A stretch of DNA of 64,000 nt from Streptomyces scopuliridis RB72. GTDB taxonomy: Bacteria > Actinomycetota > Actinomycetes > Streptomycetales > Streptomycetaceae. Where the stretch lies: NCBI RefSeq assembly GCF_000718095.1, contig NZ_JOEI01000005.1, positions 310,001 through 374,000 of the forward strand, written 5' to 3'. Made by a program: the position numbers and the translations under genes. Shown here one piece after another: positions 61,129 through 64,000 of this stretch. Position 1 is the first letter of the stretch. Each line of letters begins with the position of its first letter. A model generated the notes under the pieces. The model ran no database searches. It was given only the letters and a program-made list of their open reading frames with translations, and was not told where the DNA came from.

Positions 61129-62192
61129 CGTGTCGCCTCCGCACGCTTGCGCACCCACGCGTTGAGCAGGGTGGCCAGAAGGAGCATCGCTCCGAGGAAG
61201 AACTTGAACCAGTCCGGGTTCCACTCCGCGTAGACGATGCCCTTGCTGGTCATACCGAAGATGAACGCGCCGACCGCGGAGCCGATCGCGGAGCCGTAGC
61301 CGCCGGTGATCAGACAGCCGCCGATGACGGCCGCGATGATGTAGATCAGCTCGTTGCCGACGCCCTCGCCGGACTGGACGACATCGAACGAGAACAGCAG
61401 ATGCTGGCCCGCGATCCAGGCGCAGAAGGCCACACCCATGTACAGCGCGATCTTCGTCTTCAGGACCGGGACACCGACCGCGCGGGCGGCGTCGACGTTG
61501 CCGCCCACCGCGAAGATCCAGTTGCCGAAGCGGGTACGCAGCAGGATCCAGGTGGCGACCGCGACCAGCCCGGCCCACCACAGGATGGTGACCTTCAGCT
61601 CGACGCCGCCGACGGTGAGCTGGGAGGCGAAGAGCTTCCTGGCGGACGGGAAGCCCTCCATGTCGCCGATGCTCTTGGTCGAGACCGTGTCGCTGATCAG
61701 CTTCGTCAGACCGAGGTTGAGGCCGGTGAGCATCAGGAACGTGCCCAGCGTGATGATGAAGCTCGGCAGTTTCGTACGGGTCAGCATCACGCCGTTGAAG
61801 ACCCCGAAGGCCAGCGTGACCAGCAGCGACACCAGGACGCCGACCCAGACGTTGGCGGTCATCTGGAAGCTGAACATCGAGGAGACCAGCGCGGAGCTGG
61901 TCACCATCACACCGGCGGAGAGGTCGAACTCGCCGCCGATCATCAGCAGCGCCACCGGAACGGCCATGATCCCGATCGTGGAGGCCGCGTACAGGACGGT
62001 GCCGAAGCTGGACAGTTGCAGGAACGAGTCCGCCACGAACGCGAAGAAGAGGAAGACGGCGAGCGCGCCGACGACCGAGCCCAGCTCGGGCCGGCCGAGC
62101 AGCTTGCGCAGCGGGGAGTCGTGCAGCAGCCGCTCGTCGCCGCCCGCGGGCCGGCCGGGGCGGTCCTTGACCGGCGGGGCGGTCGCGGTCAT
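61125..62192 (-). CDS. Sugar ABC transporter permease (RbsC/XylH type)
   Basis: The 355-residue permease has about nine or ten membrane helices and the branched-chain/RbsC-type motifs [34 protein letters not shown] and [15 protein letters not shown]. It forms the channel for a pentose, hexose or inositol importer. ATGA overlaps couple it to both neighbours. Confidence 0.9.
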   Translation of the reverse strand: MTATAPPVKDRPGRPAGGDERLLHDSPLRKLLGRPELGSVVGALAVFLFFAFVADSFLQLSSFGTVLYAASTIGIMAVPVALLMIGGEFDLSAGVMVTSSALVSSMFSFQMTANVWVGVLVSLLVTLAFGVFNGVMLTRTKLPSFIITLGTFLMLTGLNLGLTKLISDTVSTKSIGDMEGFPSARKLFASQLTVGGVELKVTILWWAGLVAVATWILLRTRFGNWIFAVGGNVDAARAVGVPVLKTKIALYMGVAFCAWIAGQHLLFSFDVVQSGEGVGNELIYIIAAVIGGCLITGGYGSAIGSAVGAFIFGMTSKGIVYAEWNPDWFKFFLGAMLLLATLLNAWVRKRAEATR

Positions 62193-63205
62193 CGGGTGCC
62201 CCGCTTCGTGTACGCGGCGAGCGCGCCGGCGTCCTTCTCCGTGATGATCTGCGGACCGGTCAGGACGGGGCGTCCGCCGCCGAGGACATCGGCGTTGTAG
62301 CGGTAGAGCCAGAGCAGGTCCACGGCCTCGTACCCCTGGAGGTAGGGCTGCTGGTCGACGGCGAAGCCGAGCGCGCCGGAGGTGAGCGAGGAGGCGACCT
62401 TGGCGTTGAGGTCGAAGGTGTCGATCTCGGCCTCGCTGCCCGCGGACTGCTTGGCCTTGACGGCGGCGTCCGCGAAGGGGGCGCCGAGGGTGACGACGGC
62501 GTCGATGCTCTTGTCGGTCTGGAGCTTGGCCTCGATGGACGCCTGGACGTCGGGCATGTTCGTACCGTCGACATAGAGGTTCTGGAGCTGTCCGTCGAAG
62601 GTCTTCTTCGCTCCGGCGCAGCGCTGTTCATGGCCGACGTTGCCCTGCTCGTGGATGACGCAGAGGGCCTTCTTCTTGCCGCGCTTGTCCAGTTCGTCGC
62701 CGACGGCCTCGCCCGCGATGGTCTCGTCCTGGCCGATATGGCTGAGCGCGCCGAAGGACGCGGACTCCGCGGCGCCGGAGTTGACGGTGATCACCGGTAT
62801 TCCGGCCTTGACCGCCTTCTCCACGACGGCCTTCATCGCGTCGGGCTTGGCGAGCGTGACGATCAGTCCGTCGACCTTCTTGTCGATGTAGGACTGCACG
62901 AGCTGGGCCTGCTGCTGGCCCTCGTCGCTGTTGGCGTAGAGGAATTTGATGTTGTCCTTGACGGCCGCCTGCTTGGCGCCGCTCTGGACGATGTCCCAGA
63001 AGGTGTCGCCGCTGCCCGAGTGGGTGACCATGGCCACGGTCCACTCGGGGGTGTCCACCGCGGCCCGCCCCTGGGCGGCCGCCTGCTGGGCCCGCTCCTC
63101 CGCGCGCTTGCCGCCGGTGCTGCTGCATCCCGCGAGAACCGAGGCCGCGAGTACCGCCGCCAGCACGGCGCTCGACGCACGTACCCCTGTCCGAACCCTT
63201 GCCAC
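62189..63205 (-). CDS. Sugar ABC transporter substrate-binding lipoprotein
   Basis: The 338-residue protein has a lipoprotein signal ending VLAGC and a periplasmic-binding domain of the ribose/xylose type: [43 protein letters not shown]-like [13 protein letters not shown] and DTFDLN. The sugar is unknown. GTG at 63205 is the start, with AAGGGC upstream. It is the first gene of the operon whose promoter lies at 63440-63469. Confidence 0.88.
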   Translation of the reverse strand: MARVRTGVRASSAVLAAVLAASVLAGCSSTGGKRAEERAQQAAAQGRAAVDTPEWTVAMVTHSGSGDTFWDIVQSGAKQAAVKDNIKFLYANSDEGQQQAQLVQSYIDKKVDGLIVTLAKPDAMKAVVEKAVKAGIPVITVNSGAAESASFGALSHIGQDETIAGEAVGDELDKRGKKKALCVIHEQGNVGHEQRCAGAKKTFDGQLQNLYVDGTNMPDVQASIEAKLQTDKSIDAVVTLGAPFADAAVKAKQSAGSEAEIDTFDLNAKVASSLTSGALGFAVDQQPYLQGYEAVDLLWLYRYNADVLGGGRPVLTGPQIITEKDAGALAAYTKRGTR

Positions 63206-63439
63206 GACGCCGCGCCCTTCTTGCCGTACTCCTCGGTGCGGCCGGGTCCCGTTCGGTCCCGGCGCCGCCCAAGTATCGGTCATGCCCGCCCGGCGGCCGG
63301 TCAGCGGGTACCGGGGCGGGTGGGCTCCTGGGCGAGGCGGGCCCGCTTCCCGCCCTCCGTTTCCGGTCGTTCGCGTCCTGCGAGGGGTTCGCGCCATGGA
63401 TCCGCCTTCTCTCCCGGCCGCCCCGTTGCGGCTGGGGGA

Positions 63440-63469
63440 GTTCTAGCCGGGCCCGCACGGACGCGTCAA
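63440..63469 (-). promoter_or_regulatory. Promoter of the sugar ABC operon
   Basis: On the minus strand TTGACG (63464-63469) and TAGAAC (63440-63445) are 18 bp apart, a near-consensus sigma-HrdB promoter about 235 bp before the substrate-binding gene. This and the adjacent operator are the notable content of the 310-bp gap 63206-63515. Confidence 0.65.
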
Positions 63470-63474
63470 TACTT

Positions 63475-63484
63475 TGTCCGTACA
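63475..63484. promoter_or_regulatory. Candidate GntR-type operator
   Basis: TGTCCGTACA is an 8-of-10 palindrome adjoining the -35 of the ABC promoter, in the gap shared with the upstream GntR/UTRA gene. Confidence 0.4.
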
Positions 63485-63515
63485 TTCTTACGAAGGGACG
63501 GAAGCGACCCGGCCG

Positions 63516-64000
63516 TTACGGGCGGACGAGGAGCTGGAATTCGAAGGAGTACCGCGAGGCGCGGTAGATGTGCGAGCCGAACTCCACGGCCCGTCCGGTG
63601 TCGTCGAAGGTGGTCCGCTCCATCGTGAGCAGCGGGGCCCCGGAGGGCTCGGTGAGCCGCTCGGCCTCCTCGGCGGTGGCGGCCCGCGCCCCGACCGTCT
63701 GCCGGGCGCTGTGCAGGGTGATCCCGGCGGAGCGCATCATCCGGTAGAGACCGGTCGTCTCCAGACGCGCGGTGTCGCAGTCGAACAGCCCGATCGGCAG
63801 ATGGTTGCGCAGATACGCCATCGGTTCGTCGTGCGCGTACCGCAGCCGTTCGATGAGCCGCACCTCCGCGCCCTCCGGCACCCCGAGCGCGGCGGCGACC
63901 TCGGCCGTGGCCGGCTGGACGGTGTTGCGCAGTACGCGGGTGGCGGGGCGCTGGCCGGCCGCCTCCAGATCGTCGTAGAGGCTGCTCAGCTCCAGCGGGC
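63516..64000 (-). CDS. GntR-family regulator, UTRA ligand-domain part (5' end outside window)
   Basis: About 160 residues of the C-terminal UTRA (HutC-type) effector domain are visible: ATRVLRNTVQPATAEVAAAL, PEGAEVRLIERLRYAHDEPMA, LTEPSGAPLLTMERTTFD and HIYRASRYSFEFQL. The frame is open to the window end, so the start and DNA-binding domain lie beyond base 64000. It is on the same strand as the ABC operon and upstream of it, and probably regulates it. Confidence 0.87.
   Translation of the reverse strand, partial: PLELSSLYDDLEAAGQRPATRVLRNTVQPATAEVAAALGVPEGAEVRLIERLRYAHDEPMAYLRNHLPIGLFDCDTARLETTGLYRMMRSAGITLHSARQTVGARAATAEEAERLTEPSGAPLLTMERTTFDDTGRAVEFGSHIYRASRYSFEFQLLVRP

Noticed and set aside
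1-64000. tRNA or rRNA genes, insertion sequences, att sites
   Set aside because: I looked for TPsiC-loop-like sequences, 3' CCA-type ends, transposase motifs and long terminal repeats and found none convincing.

Overview
The window is chromosomal DNA of a Streptomyces or a very close actinomycete. Evidence: very high GC with strong third-position GC bias, many GTG and some TTG starts, F420-type oxidoreductases, a ROK glucokinase of the GlkA type, and the gene order meaA-mcl1-mch-acyl-CoA dehydrogenase-psd-pssA. I find no rRNA, tRNA, CRISPR array, transposase, integrase or replication origin.

Layout. 0-5 kb: the end of an ethylmalonyl-CoA pathway operon, then phosphatidylethanolamine synthesis (psd, pssA). 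5-12.7 kb: unusual single-copy genes: a membrane-anchored adenylation enzyme, a GNAT/ATP-grasp fusion, glycerate kinase, a Nudix hydrolase, a MerR/beta-clamp fusion and a helical-repeat protein. 12.8-25.1 kb: a secreted protein, a sirtuin, DNA alkylation repair (ogt, ada-alkA), a frameshifted macrodomain protein, an FAD oxidoreductase, a nucleotidyltransferase, an inositol-phosphatase-like protein, a gamma-glutamyltransferase-like protein, a deaminase, an acetyltransferase and a TetR regulator. 25.1-33.3 kb: remnants of specialised-metabolite genes (the end of a modular type I polyketide synthase, half an acyltransferase, the middle of a lantibiotic-type dehydratase) around an intact TetR/MFS/luciferase-like set that shares one operator motif. 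33.4-41.7 kb: lipoate ligase, a D-aminopeptidase, and a five-gene operon for reductive pyrimidine or hydantoin breakdown. 41.9-48.5 kb: conserved proteins of unknown role, a divergent XRE regulator/methionine aminopeptidase pair, and a lipoprotein gamma-glutamyltransferase. 48.6-51.9 kb: a gluABCD-type amino-acid ABC transporter. 52-55.3 kb: exonuclease III, an MBL-fold protein and pcaL. 55.6-57.2 kb: a rare fusion of a squalene/phytoene-synthase-like domain to a cis-prenyltransferase. 58.3-64 kb: glkA and a sugar ABC transporter operon behind a GntR/UTRA regulator cut by the window end.

How genes work together. meaA, mcl1, mch and the acyl-CoA dehydrogenase carry out consecutive or neighbouring steps of the ethylmalonyl-CoA route for C2 assimilation. 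Nitrilase, aminotransferase, dihydropyrimidinase, F420-type oxidoreductase and NCS1 permease form one catabolic unit with a palindromic operator over its promoter. The TetR at 29.5 kb probably controls both the efflux pump and the luciferase-like monooxygenase, because both promoters carry the same 15-bp palindrome between -35 and -10. The sugar ABC genes overlap by ATGA junctions and are followed by glucokinase.

General traits. At least twelve genes have a -10-like hexamer 6-9 nt before the start codon and no convincing Shine-Dalgarno sequence, so leaderless mRNAs look common. In-frame 18-bp tandem repeats recur in four unrelated genes.
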